Assembly (NCBI GenBank): GCA_023819375.1
Contig: JAMWDI010000005.1
Coordinates: 1-64,000 of the forward strand
Reading direction: 5' to 3'
From: Candidatus Omnitrophota bacterium
Lineage (GTDB): Bacteria > Ratteibacteria > UBA8468 > B48-G9 > JAFGKM01
DNA: 64,000 nucleotides
The position numbers and the translations under genes are program-made. Below the pieces are notes generated by a model, which worked only from the letters and a program-made list of their open reading frames with translations, ran no database searches and was not told the origin of the DNA. Shown here one piece after another: positions 1 to 9,646 of this stretch. Position 1 is the stretch's first letter. The number at the start of each line of letters is the position of its first letter.

Positions 1-24
1 GTATATTTTGTTATTTTAATTGAA

Positions 25-927
25 ATGATAAAGAAAGGGAATTTAAAGAAAGTTCTTTTAATTTTGGTTTTCTCATTATATGGAATAAGAACAATTTTGA
101 GAAATTATGACTGGAATGACCCTGAAAGGTTTTATCTGAAGTCCTTAAAATATTTCCCTAAATCTTATAAATTATGGAATAATCTGGGAGTTACTTATTT
201 TGAAAAAGGGTTATATGAAAAGGCAGTTGATTACTTCAAAAAAACACTTGAAATTTCTCCAGATGCAATTAAACCTTTAATTGGACTTGCCAAATCATAT
301 TATATGTTAGGAAAATATAAAGAAGCAGAAGAAACATGTAATAAAATACTTAAAATAAAACCAGATGAGGCAAATTCTTACAGCATTTTGGGATTAATTT
401 ATAAACACAAGGGAAATTACAAAAAGGGCTTTGAGTATCTTTTAAATTCAATAAAATATGACCCCCATCAAACACTTTCTTACTATTTTATTGGTAAATG
501 GTTTCTTGAATTGCATGACTATAAAAATGCAGGAATTTTTTTCAAAAAAGGAATTGAAATTGATCCAACAGAATCTTTAAATTATAATGGCCTTGGAATA
601 GTATACTTAGAATATTACAAAAATTATCCCTATGCATTATACCTATTTCAAAAAGCCCATAGAATTAAAAATAATGAGGCAAGTTATATGTTCAATATAG
701 GCAAGACATATCAAATTTTAAATGATCATAAAAGTGCTATTTTGTGGTTTGAAAAAGGGTTATCATTAGATAAGAATAATTTACAGGTTATGAATGATAT
801 GGCAATCTCATATTTAATGATTGGAGAAAAAGAAAAAGCAAAAAGAATACTGGAAGAAATAATTAAAAAAGATAAAAATTTCACAATAGCCATTGAAAAT
901 TTAAAAAAATTAGAAAGTTTAAAATGA
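25..927 (+). CDS. TPR-repeat protein with N-terminal membrane anchor
   Basis: About 300 residues. A short hydrophobic stretch near residues 8-25 is followed by tandem tetratricopeptide units, with the recurring pattern of a small residue, tyrosine and KA-x-xx-F/Y (for example LGVTYFEKGLYEKAVDYF near 53-70 and LGLIYKHKGNYKKGFEYL near 120-137). TPR arrays are protein-interaction scaffolds, and no enzyme motif is visible. The reading frame is open back to the window edge and there is no clear ribosome binding site before the ATG, so the true start may lie further upstream. The stop overlaps the next gene start as ATGA, which suggests co-translation with the two glycosyltransferases and a supporting role in that pathway (inference). 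Confidence 0.75.
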   Translation: MIKKGNLKKVLLILVFSLYGIRTILRNYDWNDPERFYLKSLKYFPKSYKLWNNLGVTYFEKGLYEKAVDYFKKTLEISPDAIKPLIGLAKSYYMLGKYKEAEETCNKILKIKPDEANSYSILGLIYKHKGNYKKGFEYLLNSIKYDPHQTLSYYFIGKWFLELHDYKNAGIFFKKGIEIDPTESLNYNGLGIVYLEYYKNYPYALYLFQKAHRIKNNEASYMFNIGKTYQILNDHKSAILWFEKGLSLDKNNLQVMNDMAISYLMIGEKEKAKRILEEIIKKDKNFTIAIENLKKLESLK

Positions 928-2618
928 AAAAAGTTATTCAGTATTTGTTATTCTTCTTATTTTTATTTTTCTTCATAAGAGAATTAAGTGTTATTTTTGA
1001 AAAATCAATAACTTGTGATGAAATTGTTCATATTCCTGCTGGCTATTTCTACGTTAAAAAAGGTGATTATTTTATAAATTATGCCCATCCTCCATTATGT
1101 AAAATTTTATCAGGCCTATTTCTCTCCTTTCTTAATATAAATTTTCCAGAAAAATTATATGAAAAATATAGATTTACTGAATGGGATTGGGGGCTTGGAT
1201 TGATGTTTTTTCTTATAAACAAAGGAATAGTTGAATATATTTCTTTTTTCTCTCGTTTTTCATTAATATTTCTTGGTATCTTACTTGGTTTTTTTATTTA
1301 TAAATGGAGTAAAGACTTATATGGTGTATTTGCTGGTCTTTTCTCACTTTTTTTATTTTCCTTTTGCCCAAATTTTCTTGCTTACAGTTGCCTTGTTATT
1401 ACGGATACAGGAATTACTTTGTTTTTTATTATGACAATTTATTTTTTGTGGAAATATTATAAAAGTCAAAATAAAAAAGATTTATATTTTTCTGGAATTT
1501 CCTTTGGTCTTGCTTTATCAACAAAATTTTCTGCTTTTTATATCCTATCCCTTGTAGTTCTTCTAATTTTCATTTATGGATTTTTTAAGAAAAGATTAAT
1601 AGTCAAAGAATTTCACTTCTATTTCCTAAGTTTTATTGTTATTCCCCTTTTTATTCTTTTTGCCTTTTATCAATTTAATCCTGAAAATTTAAAATGGTTT
1701 ATAAAAGGTGCAAAAAGGGTCTTCTCTGAAGTAGGAGAAACTGGACAGGAAGTATATCTAAATGGTGTATTTTCAAAAACAGGTTTCAGAACTTTCTTTT
1801 TATGGGTATTTCTATATAAAACACCTATATCTTTCATCATAATTCTTTTAATTTCTTTCTTAATTTATCCTAAAATTAATGAAAATGAAAAATTTTTATT
1901 ATTCCCAGCAATTCTTTATTTCATCATTGCTTCAATGAGCAAAAAACAAGTAGGTGGAGTTAGATATATATTGCCTTTTTACGCATTCCTTTATATTTTT
2001 GTGGGTAGATTATTTCTTTATCATGAAAAAATAAAATTGAACTTAAAATTTAAAAAAACTTTCATCTTAATTTTAATCTTATGGTATGCTTTTGTCTCTC
2101 TTAAAATTCATCCTCATTATCTTGCTTATTTTAACCAAATCGCCGGTGGACCTGATTACGGATGGAAAAGATTACTTAATATTGACTGGGGACAAGATTT
2201 AACAGGTTTAAAAGTATTTTTAGAAAAAGAAGGAAATCCTGAAATTATGCTAAATCATTTTGATGTTCTTCCTCCTGAAGTTTATGGTATTATAAATTAT
2301 GAACCATTTATGTATCAAGCATTTATGAGTATTTCAGAAGAAAAATATCATATAAATTCAGAAAATCCCAAGAAAGAATATCTTATAATAAGTGTTAATC
2401 CTCTTGCAGGACTTCATTATGAGGACCACAATATATTCTGGTATCTAAAGGAAAGGAAACCTGATAAAAAAATTGGATATAGTATTTTTGTATATGATAT
2501 AACAAATAATATTTATTTAAGGGAAAAAATTGCAGAGACACTTGAAAAATATGGATTTAAAAGGCAAGCAAAAAGACAAAGGAAAGTTATAGAAAATTTA
2601 AAAAAGATAGGTAAATGA
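924..2618 (+). CDS. GT39/PMT-like polytopic glycosyltransferase, copy 1
   Basis: 564 residues with about ten hydrophobic segments. An acidic motif follows the first membrane segment (TCDEIVHIPAGYFYVKKGD), then an HPP motif (YAHPPLCKILSG), as in the dolichyl-phosphate-mannose mannosyltransferase / ArnT-like superfamily. These enzymes use polyprenyl-phosphate sugars on the outer face of the inner membrane. The C-terminal part carries NIDWGQDL, but two residues (DS) present in the neighbouring paralogue are missing just before it (GWKRLLNIDWGQDL against GWRHLIDSNIDWGQDL). Copy 2 begins within the stop of this gene, so the pair is a tandem duplication. The sugar and acceptor cannot be read from the sequence. 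Confidence 0.75.
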   Translation: MKKVIQYLLFFLFLFFFIRELSVIFEKSITCDEIVHIPAGYFYVKKGDYFINYAHPPLCKILSGLFLSFLNINFPEKLYEKYRFTEWDWGLGLMFFLINKGIVEYISFFSRFSLIFLGILLGFFIYKWSKDLYGVFAGLFSLFLFSFCPNFLAYSCLVITDTGITLFFIMTIYFLWKYYKSQNKKDLYFSGISFGLALSTKFSAFYILSLVVLLIFIYGFFKKRLIVKEFHFYFLSFIVIPLFILFAFYQFNPENLKWFIKGAKRVFSEVGETGQEVYLNGVFSKTGFRTFFLWVFLYKTPISFIIILLISFLIYPKINENEKFLLFPAILYFIIASMSKKQVGGVRYILPFYAFLYIFVGRLFLYHEKIKLNLKFKKTFILILILWYAFVSLKIHPHYLAYFNQIAGGPDYGWKRLLNIDWGQDLTGLKVFLEKEGNPEIMLNHFDVLPPEVYGIINYEPFMYQAFMSISEEKYHINSENPKKEYLIISVNPLAGLHYEDHNIFWYLKERKPDKKIGYSIFVYDITNNIYLREKIAETLEKYGFKRQAKRQRKVIENLKKIGK

Positions 2619-4309
2619 AAAAGAAATTTTTTTCAATTATTTTAAGTTTGCTTTTTATATTTTTTTTAAGAGAAATCCATACTTCTTTAAGAAAATCTAT
2701 TACAGTTGATGAAACAGTTCATATACCTGCTGGTTATTTTTACGTCAAAAAAAGTGATTTTTTTATAAATTTTGAACATCCTCCTTTTTCAAAAAGCCTA
2801 TCTGGTCTCTTTATTTCTTGGATTGACATTTTCATGCCAGAGGATATTTATAATAACTTAAGAATAAATGAATGGGAACTTGGTATGGCTTTTTTTTACT
2901 TAAATAGAGATAAAATTGATAAAATCGTTTTTTTCTCTCGTTTACCTATGATATTTCTTTCCATTCTACTTGGTATTTTTATTTATTTGTGGTCAAAAAA
3001 TTTATATGGTGAAATTGCTGGATTATTTAGTTTATTTTTATTTACTTTCTGTCCTAATTTCCTTGCTCACAGTTTTCTTGTAACAACTGATGTTCCTTTC
3101 ACTTTATTTTTCATTGCAACACTTTATTTTTTATATAAATTTTTTGAAACAAAAAACAAAAAGTATCTAACTTTCTCTGGCATTTTTTTTGGATTTTCTT
3201 TATCAACCAAATTTACTGGCATTTTACTTTTACCTTTCATTTTATTGATTTTAATCTTAATAGAATTCAGTAAAAATCTTAAAAATGAATGGAAAGTAAA
3301 CTTGAAGAATTTTTTAATTTATTTAATTTTGCTTCCTTTTGGAATATTACTTCTTTCATATTTATTCTTTGGTTTTGGTAATTTTATACTTGGAATAAAA
3401 AGGATAATTTATGAAACAACAGAAAGAGGGCATATAAGTTATCTAAATGGAAAATTTTCAACAAAGGGATGGCCTTACTATTTTATTTTTGCCTTTTTTT
3501 ACAAAACACCAATTCCCATAATAATTTTTATTCTATTTTCCATCCTTATTTCATTGGAATTTGAAGAAAAAGAAAAATTTATAATTTTACCAGCAGTTAT
3601 ATATTTTATTTTTGCTTCTTTAAGCAAAAAACAAATTGGTATAAGGTACATATTGCCATTTTATGCTCTTTTATATATTTATGCAGGTAGAATATTTAAG
3701 TATCAAGGGAAAAAATTGAAATTAAATATTAAAAAATTTATCTTCTTTTTCTTCTTGTTTTGGTATTTTTTTGATTCTTTAAAAATTCATCCTCATTATA
3801 TTGCTTATTTTAATTATTTTGCAGGTGGTCCAAAAAATGGATGGAGGCATTTGATAGATAGCAATATTGACTGGGGCCAAGATTTAAAAGAATTAAAAAG
3901 ATATTTGGAAAAGGAAGGAAATCCAGAATTGATGTTAAATTACTTTGGAGTTATTTTCCCCGAAACATATGGTATAATTTATGAACCATTTTTATATCCT
4001 TATTTTATATTAAATGTCCCAGAAAAAAATTTTCATTTTAATTCTGATTTTCCCAAAAAGGAATATCTTGCTATAAGTATAAATCATTTATGTGGCCTTC
4101 CTTATGAAAAAACAGATATTTTGAAATATTTTTTAGAAATAGAACCAAAAGAAAGAATTGGTTTTAGTATTTACGTCTATGACATTACAGAAAACATTGA
4201 AATGAGAGAAAAAATAAAAGTACTTCTTGAATCGTGGGGATTTAAAAAACAAGCAGAAAGGCAAAGAAAGATAATTGAAAGATTAAAAGAAAAAACTACT
4301 TTAAGATAA
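2615..4309 (+). CDS. GT39/PMT-like polytopic glycosyltransferase, copy 2
   Basis: 564 residues, the same length as the gene before it and collinear with it throughout, with the same membrane topology. The catalytic-type acidic motif is TVDETVHIPAGYFYVKKSD and the HPP motif is FEHPPFSKSLSG. This copy keeps the full GWRHLIDSNIDWGQDL block. It overlaps copy 1 as ATGA and its 3-prime end overlaps the opposing gene by 14 bases. Family knowledge suggests transfer of a sugar from a lipid-phosphate donor to protein or lipid at the periplasmic face. The TPR protein upstream and this pair probably form one operon. Confidence 0.75.
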   Translation: MKKKFFSIILSLLFIFFLREIHTSLRKSITVDETVHIPAGYFYVKKSDFFINFEHPPFSKSLSGLFISWIDIFMPEDIYNNLRINEWELGMAFFYLNRDKIDKIVFFSRLPMIFLSILLGIFIYLWSKNLYGEIAGLFSLFLFTFCPNFLAHSFLVTTDVPFTLFFIATLYFLYKFFETKNKKYLTFSGIFFGFSLSTKFTGILLLPFILLILILIEFSKNLKNEWKVNLKNFLIYLILLPFGILLLSYLFFGFGNFILGIKRIIYETTERGHISYLNGKFSTKGWPYYFIFAFFYKTPIPIIIFILFSILISLEFEEKEKFIILPAVIYFIFASLSKKQIGIRYILPFYALLYIYAGRIFKYQGKKLKLNIKKFIFFFFLFWYFFDSLKIHPHYIAYFNYFAGGPKNGWRHLIDSNIDWGQDLKELKRYLEKEGNPELMLNYFGVIFPETYGIIYEPFLYPYFILNVPEKNFHFNSDFPKKEYLAISINHLCGLPYEKTDILKYFLEIEPKERIGFSIYVYDITENIEMREKIKVLLESWGFKKQAERQRKIIERLKEKTTLR

Positions 4310-5894
4310 AAATTTTGTCATAAAGAAAAATCAGATTATTTTTATACTTAAAAAGAAAATTTTGGAAATGAGAATTGTCTACCCCTTCTGTATTGTAAAA
4401 ATATAATGTCTTCTCAACTGTAAAATAGTTTTCAAATATATAAATTTGAAAAATCAAAACTGATATAGTTTCAATAAGATATAAAGTTAAAAGGACTTTT
4501 CTTTTTTCAAACTGAATAAATTCTTTAATCCCTATTGATAATATTAAACAAATCATAGGTAAAAACGTAACATGAGAAACACCACATAAATCTTTTGTCG
4601 GATTAACTACAAGAGCAAGAAAAAAAGAGAGAGGAATAAAAAAGAATAAAAATTCCTTATCAGTTTTTTCCAAATTCTTTCCTTTATATTTTAAAAAAAG
4701 CATGTAAAGAAGAAAAATTGTAAAGGATATTGTTAGATTACCTGGTATACTTGAAGAATAAAAAGGCAAAATGTAATTGAAAAATCTAAATTTTAAATCA
4801 CTATATATTTTTTTAAAAGCATCTATATACTCCTTACTTATTACTGGTAAAATTGTTTTATACAGATTATTCAAATCCTTTTCTATTCTTTGGACTATAT
4901 CTATTTTCATCTGTTGATAAGAAGTATTACTTAAAAATGTTTTTTTAACTCCGTAGTTTTTAATTGCCCATGAAAAATAGGTGAAAATAGTAATAAAAAA
5001 TATTAAATTGAAAATAAGGAAATTTTTTAAAATTTTTCTATCCTGAATTGACTTTAAAAAAAGGAAAATCATTAAAGGCAAAATATATGGACCTGCAGAG
5101 AAATGAGTAATAAATCCTGCTCCAAATAAAAAGGCTGAAAGGTATAGAAAAATCTCTTCTTTATTTTTCAAAAACTTAATATAAAAATAAAGACCACAAA
5201 CTGTATAATAAGCACAAAATGCCTTTGTCCAAGTATAAGTAATCTGTCTTAAAATATATGGATTTAAAAGTAATATTCCACAAAGAAGGGTGAATAAATT
5301 TTTATTTTCAATTTTAAAGATTTCTTTAGTGAATAAGTAAATAGAAAGCAATAAAAGAAAATTTAACAAAGTAGAAATAATTTGATATTTATAAAACTCA
5401 TCTCCAAAAATAGATTGATAAAAAAAACAAACAACATTAAATAAAGGTGGTCTGGCAGGAACAATATATCCCATAAAAGAAACATTTAGAGGCAATTTAT
5501 AAAGAAAAAAGACACATCTTAAATAATGCTCAAACCAATCAAAATACCACATTCCCCCTGAATAGAAAGGGATAAGAGATTGATAAAATATTAAAAGTAA
5601 AAAAAGGGCAAAGAAAATAAGTAATTCCTTCTCAATTACTAAATTATTTTTATAAATAAAAAAAGCAGAGATTATTAAAAAAATTAAGAGCAAAAAGGAA
5701 TTAAAAAGAAATGGCAGGTTTAAAACATAAATTAGAAAACCTAATATATAAAAAAGAAAACAACTAAAACCAAAACTTAAAACAAATTTTTCTGTGTCTT
5801 TTAACTTTAATTTTTCTGCAATAACTCTTCCTGGAAAATAACAACTAAAAAAAACAAAAATACTTAAAATCAAAACTTCCAGAAAATTAACCAT
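4296..5894 (-). CDS. Polytopic membrane protein, glycosyltransferase-like
   Basis: 532 residues, almost entirely hydrophobic helices (about 12) with a periplasmic-type loop containing WYFDWFEHYLRC and then VPARPPLFN near residues 118-152. The arrangement of an acidic/aromatic loop followed by RPP or HPP recalls lipid-linked sugar transferases of the GT-C fold, and the neighbours on the opposite strand belong to that fold. I do not recognise a specific family. The convergent overlap with the preceding plus-strand gene is 14 bases. There is no clear ribosome binding site before the ATG. Glycosyltransferase is an inference from fold-level features and context. Confidence 0.5.
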   Translation of the reverse strand: MVNFLEVLILSIFVFFSCYFPGRVIAEKLKLKDTEKFVLSFGFSCFLFYILGFLIYVLNLPFLFNSFLLLIFLIISAFFIYKNNLVIEKELLIFFALFLLLIFYQSLIPFYSGGMWYFDWFEHYLRCVFFLYKLPLNVSFMGYIVPARPPLFNVVCFFYQSIFGDEFYKYQIISTLLNFLLLLSIYLFTKEIFKIENKNLFTLLCGILLLNPYILRQITYTWTKAFCAYYTVCGLYFYIKFLKNKEEIFLYLSAFLFGAGFITHFSAGPYILPLMIFLFLKSIQDRKILKNFLIFNLIFFITIFTYFSWAIKNYGVKKTFLSNTSYQQMKIDIVQRIEKDLNNLYKTILPVISKEYIDAFKKIYSDLKFRFFNYILPFYSSSIPGNLTISFTIFLLYMLFLKYKGKNLEKTDKEFLFFFIPLSFFLALVVNPTKDLCGVSHVTFLPMICLILSIGIKEFIQFEKRKVLLTLYLIETISVLIFQIYIFENYFTVEKTLYFYNTEGVDNSHFQNFLFKYKNNLIFLYDKIFILK

Positions 5895-5952
5895 TTTCTA
5901 AAAATATGTTATTATTTTAAAAATTTTTTGTAAAGATGAATTGGGGAAAAAT

Positions 5953-6555
5953 ATGATTTTAAAAAGAATTATTGTTGGTAATTTTTTCACAAATTGTTAT
6001 ATAATTGGTTGTAAAAAAGAAAAACTTTGTGCTATTATTGATCCTGGAGACGAAGCAGAAAAAATAAAAAAAATAATTGAAAAACTTGAACTTAGACCAA
6101 TTATGATTATAAATACACATGGACATTTTGATCATATAGGAGGTAATAATTTTTTTGAACTTCCTGCATATATACATAAAAATGATTTGGTGTTTTTAAA
6201 AGATCCTGAAAAAAATTTATCCTCTTTTTTTTCTTTACCATACATATGTAAAAATGAAATTGTAGAATTAAGTGATGGAGAAAAGATACAAATTGGAGAA
6301 ATTATTTTAGAAGTCATACACACTCCTGGGCATACTCCTGGAAGTATCTGTTTAAAATTTAATAATATTTTATTTACTGGAGATACTGTTTTTTCTGATG
6401 GTATAGGAAGAACTGATTTCCCATTTGGAAATGAAGAAATGTTACTTAAATCTATAAAAGAAAAAATTTTAATTTTTCCAGATAATATAGAAATTTATCC
6501 TGGACATGGAGAAATTTCAAATATAGGGAATTTAAAAAAATGGCTTTTAATATAA
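5953..6555 (+). CDS. MBL-fold metallo-hydrolase, glyoxalase II-like
   Basis: 200 residues from the chosen ATG. The zinc-binding signature THGHFDH lies near residues 55-61, followed by HTPGHTPGS near 125-133, GDTVF and a C-terminal YPGHG, the full ligand set of small glyoxalase II-type metallo-beta-lactamase-fold hydrolases. Such proteins hydrolyse thioesters such as S-lactoylglutathione or related substrates, but the physiological substrate is unknown here. A TTG codon 12 bases upstream is in frame, but the GGGG ribosome binding site at 5943-5946 is correctly spaced for ATG at 5953. The 3-prime end overlaps the opposing phosphoesterase gene by 9 bases. Confidence 0.85.
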   Translation: MILKRIIVGNFFTNCYIIGCKKEKLCAIIDPGDEAEKIKKIIEKLELRPIMIINTHGHFDHIGGNNFFELPAYIHKNDLVFLKDPEKNLSSFFSLPYICKNEIVELSDGEKIQIGEIILEVIHTPGHTPGSICLKFNNILFTGDTVFSDGIGRTDFPFGNEEMLLKSIKEKILIFPDNIEIYPGHGEISNIGNLKKWLLI

Positions 6556-7968
6556 AATATTTTTCATAAAATCAATATGTTTAGAAAAATCTCCAAACTC
6601 AAGTAAATTATGAGAATCTGAACCAAAAACTATATCAACACCCTCTTCAATACATATTCTAAAAAATTCTGGTTCAGGAATATTTGTATGAAAATTCAAC
6701 TCTGCTTTTACATTGCCACTTTTTAATATTTTTGTAATTTCTCTATAGATATTTTTAGGACTTTCTAAATTATTCCTTATAAAAAACCTAAAGGGATGAG
6801 CAAGTATATCAATTTTATTTTCTACAAGTTTTTCAACTGCCCATATGAATTTTTTTTCAAGCAAACTCTTACTAACAAAGTATTCATCTGGCAAATAATG
6901 AACTGCTCCAATAATAATTTCAAAATATTTTCTGTCTTCATCCAATAAGGTTAGTTTTCCATCTTTATCAATTTCAACTTCAACTCCAAGTCCTGCTTTT
7001 TCTGTATTTAAATTTTTAAATTTTTCAACATACTCTTTGATTCTATCTTTTTTTCTCTCCCTTTCTCTTTTTAAAATATCTATTCCACTAAAAAATTTAT
7101 ATTTCCAGTAATCTTCTCTTGAAAGATATAATTGTCCAGCATGTTCAGTGAAGTAAACTTTTTTTACTCCTAACAAATCACATCTTTCAATAATTTTTTC
7201 CATACTGACATCCTCTGCACAATAACCAAATTCAGTATGACAGTGATAATCAACGAGTTCAACAGAATTTTTAAGAGATTCTGTTTTTATACTTGGTGGA
7301 TCTTTCAACTCAACAATATAATATTTAAAAGGCTCTTCACATACTGCTGATAAAGTGAAATAATAAATACCATCTATTTTTTTTAATTCAATTCCTTTAT
7401 GGTAATGAGCGCTTATTGAAAAAAAAACGTTATTTTTTTTGTATAAATTATGAATTTCTTTTGCATTACTTATATTGTAAGGATAATCACTTTCTATTTT
7501 GGGTAAAATTACATTATGTTGGATTACAATTACCTTTTTCCCCTTATTTTGAGAAATAATTTTTATAAAATCCTCTATTTCTTTCTCTTCCCTTAAACAG
7601 ACATCGCCTTCTAAATATTTATCACAAAAAACATAAAAAACATATTCCTCGTCAATGTAATATTTACTATTAGAGCCAAAAATATTATAAAATTTTTCAG
7701 GATTTTTATCGTGATTTCCAAAAACCCAGAGAGTTTTTTTTACATTAAAATCATCAATAACTTTTTTTATTTCATAATATTCTTTTTCATTTTCTGGATT
7801 CTCACCATCATCAAGAATATCTCCACACATTATTACAATATCTATATTTTCTTTTACCTTCCTTTTTATTCTTTTTAAAAATTCAAGTCCATATTTTGTT
7901 TTTCTCTCTGGAATTAAAGAAATACCATCACTTCTATAATGAAGATCACCAATCAATAGGATTCTCAT
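6547..7968 (-). CDS. Calcineurin-like phosphoesterase fused to PHP-domain phosphatase
   Basis: 473 residues with two metal-dependent phosphoesterase domains. Residues 1-230 carry the metallophosphoesterase signatures GDLH (7-10), GDILDDGE (near 50), GNHD (near 84), a QHN histidine and SAHYHKG. Residues 238-473 form a PHP domain: DYHCHTEFGYC, TEHAGQLY, GVEVEID, GAVHYLP, DILAHPFR and GSDSHN, resembling histidinol-phosphatase of the HisK/HisJ type. Both halves keep their metal ligands, so both may be active. The stop of purH lies 4 bases before its start region on the same strand, suggesting co-transcription. A histidinol-phosphatase role is possible, but the fusion points instead to a nucleotide or sugar-phosphate substrate (inference). 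Confidence 0.85.
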   Translation of the reverse strand: MRILLIGDLHYRSDGISLIPERKTKYGLEFLKRIKRKVKENIDIVIMCGDILDDGENPENEKEYYEIKKVIDDFNVKKTLWVFGNHDKNPEKFYNIFGSNSKYYIDEEYVFYVFCDKYLEGDVCLREEKEIEDFIKIISQNKGKKVIVIQHNVILPKIESDYPYNISNAKEIHNLYKKNNVFFSISAHYHKGIELKKIDGIYYFTLSAVCEEPFKYYIVELKDPPSIKTESLKNSVELVDYHCHTEFGYCAEDVSMEKIIERCDLLGVKKVYFTEHAGQLYLSREDYWKYKFFSGIDILKRERERKKDRIKEYVEKFKNLNTEKAGLGVEVEIDKDGKLTLLDEDRKYFEIIIGAVHYLPDEYFVSKSLLEKKFIWAVEKLVENKIDILAHPFRFFIRNNLESPKNIYREITKILKSGNVKAELNFHTNIPEPEFFRICIEEGVDIVFGSDSHNLLEFGDFSKHIDFMKNILY

Positions 7969-7971
7969 TTT

Positions 7972-9504
7972 TTAATGCTTAAAATGCCTTGTTCCTGTAA
8001 ATACCATTGAAATACCTAATTCATTACATTTTTTAATAATCTCTTGATCTGCTTTTGAACCACCTGGTTGAATTATTGCTGTCACACCTGCAGAGTGGGC
8101 AACTTCAATACTATCAGGAAAAGGGAAAAAAGCATCAGAAGCAAGAACAATTGGTTTTGGTAATTTTTTAAAATTATCCTTCATTTTCATTACCGCAATC
8201 CTTGTTGAATCATATCTTGACATCTGGCCTGCTCCAATACCAAGAGTTTGGTCTTTTGTCGTTATCACTATTCCATTTGATTTTACAAATTTGCAGACAA
8301 TCCATGCAAATTTCAAAGACTCTATTTCTTCTTCATTAGGTTTTTTTTCAGTAACAACTTCAAATTTCTCATAATTTATTTCATCTGGTGTTTGAATTAA
8401 AAATCCATCTGTAAGAGTTTTAAAGTCATATTCATATTTCATTTTTTCTGGACATTTTATAATTCTCAAATCTTTTTTTTCTTTAAAAATTTCAAGTGCA
8501 GTTTCATCATAATCTGGAGCAACAACTATTTCATAAAATCTTTTTATTAAAATTTCAGCAATTTCTCTATCAACCTTTCTATTAAATCCAACAATTCCAC
8601 CGAATGCGCTTAAAGGATCACATTCTAAGGCTTTTTCATAAGCAGAAATTAAATCGCCACCTTTGCCAACTCCACAGGGATTTGTATGTTTTATTATAAC
8701 ACAACAAGGTTCTTCAAACTGCCAGACAAGATTATACGCACTTTCCATATCAAGAAGATTATTAAATGATAATTCTTTCCCTTGAAGGATTTCTCTTTTA
8801 TACTCTCTGTTTACAAATTTGTACCAAGCCCCTTTTTGATGAGGATTTTCACCATATCTTAAATCCTGAACCTTTTCCAATCTCAAATAAATTTCCTTTG
8901 GTAAAATTTCTTTTTCTAATTTACTTTCAAAATAAGAAAAAATTAAAAAATCATATTTTGATGTTAATTTGAAAACCTCTTTTGCACATTTAAGTGAAAA
9001 TTCTTCACTTATATATCCATTATTTTTTTCCATCTCTTCAATGAATTCTCTATATAAAGATGGATTTGTTAAAACACAAACATATTTATAATTTTTAGCA
9101 CCTGCTCTAATTATAGTTGGGCCACCTATATCAATATTTTCAATTATTTCTTCTTCACCTTTCCCTTTTTTTAATGTTTCTTCAAAAGGATATAAATTAC
9201 AGACAATAAGTTGAATTGGTTTAATCTGATTTTCTTCCATTTGTCTTATATGTTCTGGTTTATCTTTAATAGAAAGTATTCCCCCATAAATCTTAGGATG
9301 GAGAGTTTTAACTCTACCATCAAGAATTTCAGGAAAACCAGTAAATTGACTAACCTCAATCAAATCTATTCCATTTTCTTTTAATATCTTTGAAGTACCA
9401 CCTGTTGATATAATTTCCACATTATATTTTTTTAAAAATTTTGCAAGTTCAACAATACCTGTCTTATCAGAGACACTCAAAATTGCCCTTTCTATTCTTA
9501 TCAT
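7972..9504 (-). CDS. purH: Bifunctional AICAR transformylase / IMP cyclohydrolase
   Basis: 510 residues, full family length. The N-terminal MGS-like cyclohydrolase domain shows ALLSVSDKTG-like residues (here AILSVSDKTGIVELAKFL), STGGTSKIL, EILDGRVKTLHPKI and NLYPF. The transformylase domain carries the KHTNPCG motif (near 265) and SDAFFPFPDS near 450. It performs the last two steps of IMP synthesis using 10-formyl-tetrahydrofolate. The divergently transcribed fhs next door makes exactly that cofactor. GGAG 8 bases before the ATG supports the start, and a sigma-70-like promoter lies upstream. Confidence 0.97.
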   Translation of the reverse strand: MIRIERAILSVSDKTGIVELAKFLKKYNVEIISTGGTSKILKENGIDLIEVSQFTGFPEILDGRVKTLHPKIYGGILSIKDKPEHIRQMEENQIKPIQLIVCNLYPFEETLKKGKGEEEIIENIDIGGPTIIRAGAKNYKYVCVLTNPSLYREFIEEMEKNNGYISEEFSLKCAKEVFKLTSKYDFLIFSYFESKLEKEILPKEIYLRLEKVQDLRYGENPHQKGAWYKFVNREYKREILQGKELSFNNLLDMESAYNLVWQFEEPCCVIIKHTNPCGVGKGGDLISAYEKALECDPLSAFGGIVGFNRKVDREIAEILIKRFYEIVVAPDYDETALEIFKEKKDLRIIKCPEKMKYEYDFKTLTDGFLIQTPDEINYEKFEVVTEKKPNEEEIESLKFAWIVCKFVKSNGIVITTKDQTLGIGAGQMSRYDSTRIAVMKMKDNFKKLPKPIVLASDAFFPFPDSIEVAHSAGVTAIIQPGGSKADQEIIKKCNELGISMVFTGTRHFKH

Positions 9505-9530
9505 CTTTTTTTCTCCTTTTTAACCTAATA

Positions 9531-9559
9531 ATATTAATAAAATTTAAAACCTATGTCAA
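9531..9559 (-). promoter_or_regulatory. Putative sigma-70 promoter of purH
   Basis: On the minus strand TTGACA (9559-9554) is followed after 17 bases by TAATAT (9536-9531). The distance to the purH ATG is about 27 bases. It is back to back with the fhs promoter; the two -35 boxes are 34 bases apart, so a shared regulator could bind between them. The -10 box is weak. Confidence 0.5.
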
Positions 9560-9593
9560 ACCCTATTTTTGTGAGGTCCTGCATTATAAAAAA

Positions 9594-9622
9594 TTGACAT
9601 ATTTTTTAAAAAAACTTAAACT
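9594..9622 (+). promoter_or_regulatory. Putative sigma-70 promoter of fhs-suf operon
   Basis: TTGACA (9594-9599), a 17-base spacer and TAAACT (9617-9622) stand just upstream of the GGGGGG ribosome binding site of fhs. The -35 box is perfect and the -10 box matches four of six positions. Confidence 0.55.
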
Positions 9623-9646
9623 ATTAATTTATAAAAGGGGGGATTT

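Noticed and set aside
5941-5952. TTG start adding MGKN to the MBL hydrolase
   Set aside because: It overlaps the GGGG ribosome binding site that fits the ATG at 5953.
9505-9646. Purine or THF riboswitch between purH and fhs
   Set aside because: The region is AT-rich with no conserved multi-stem pattern, and it is filled by two promoters.
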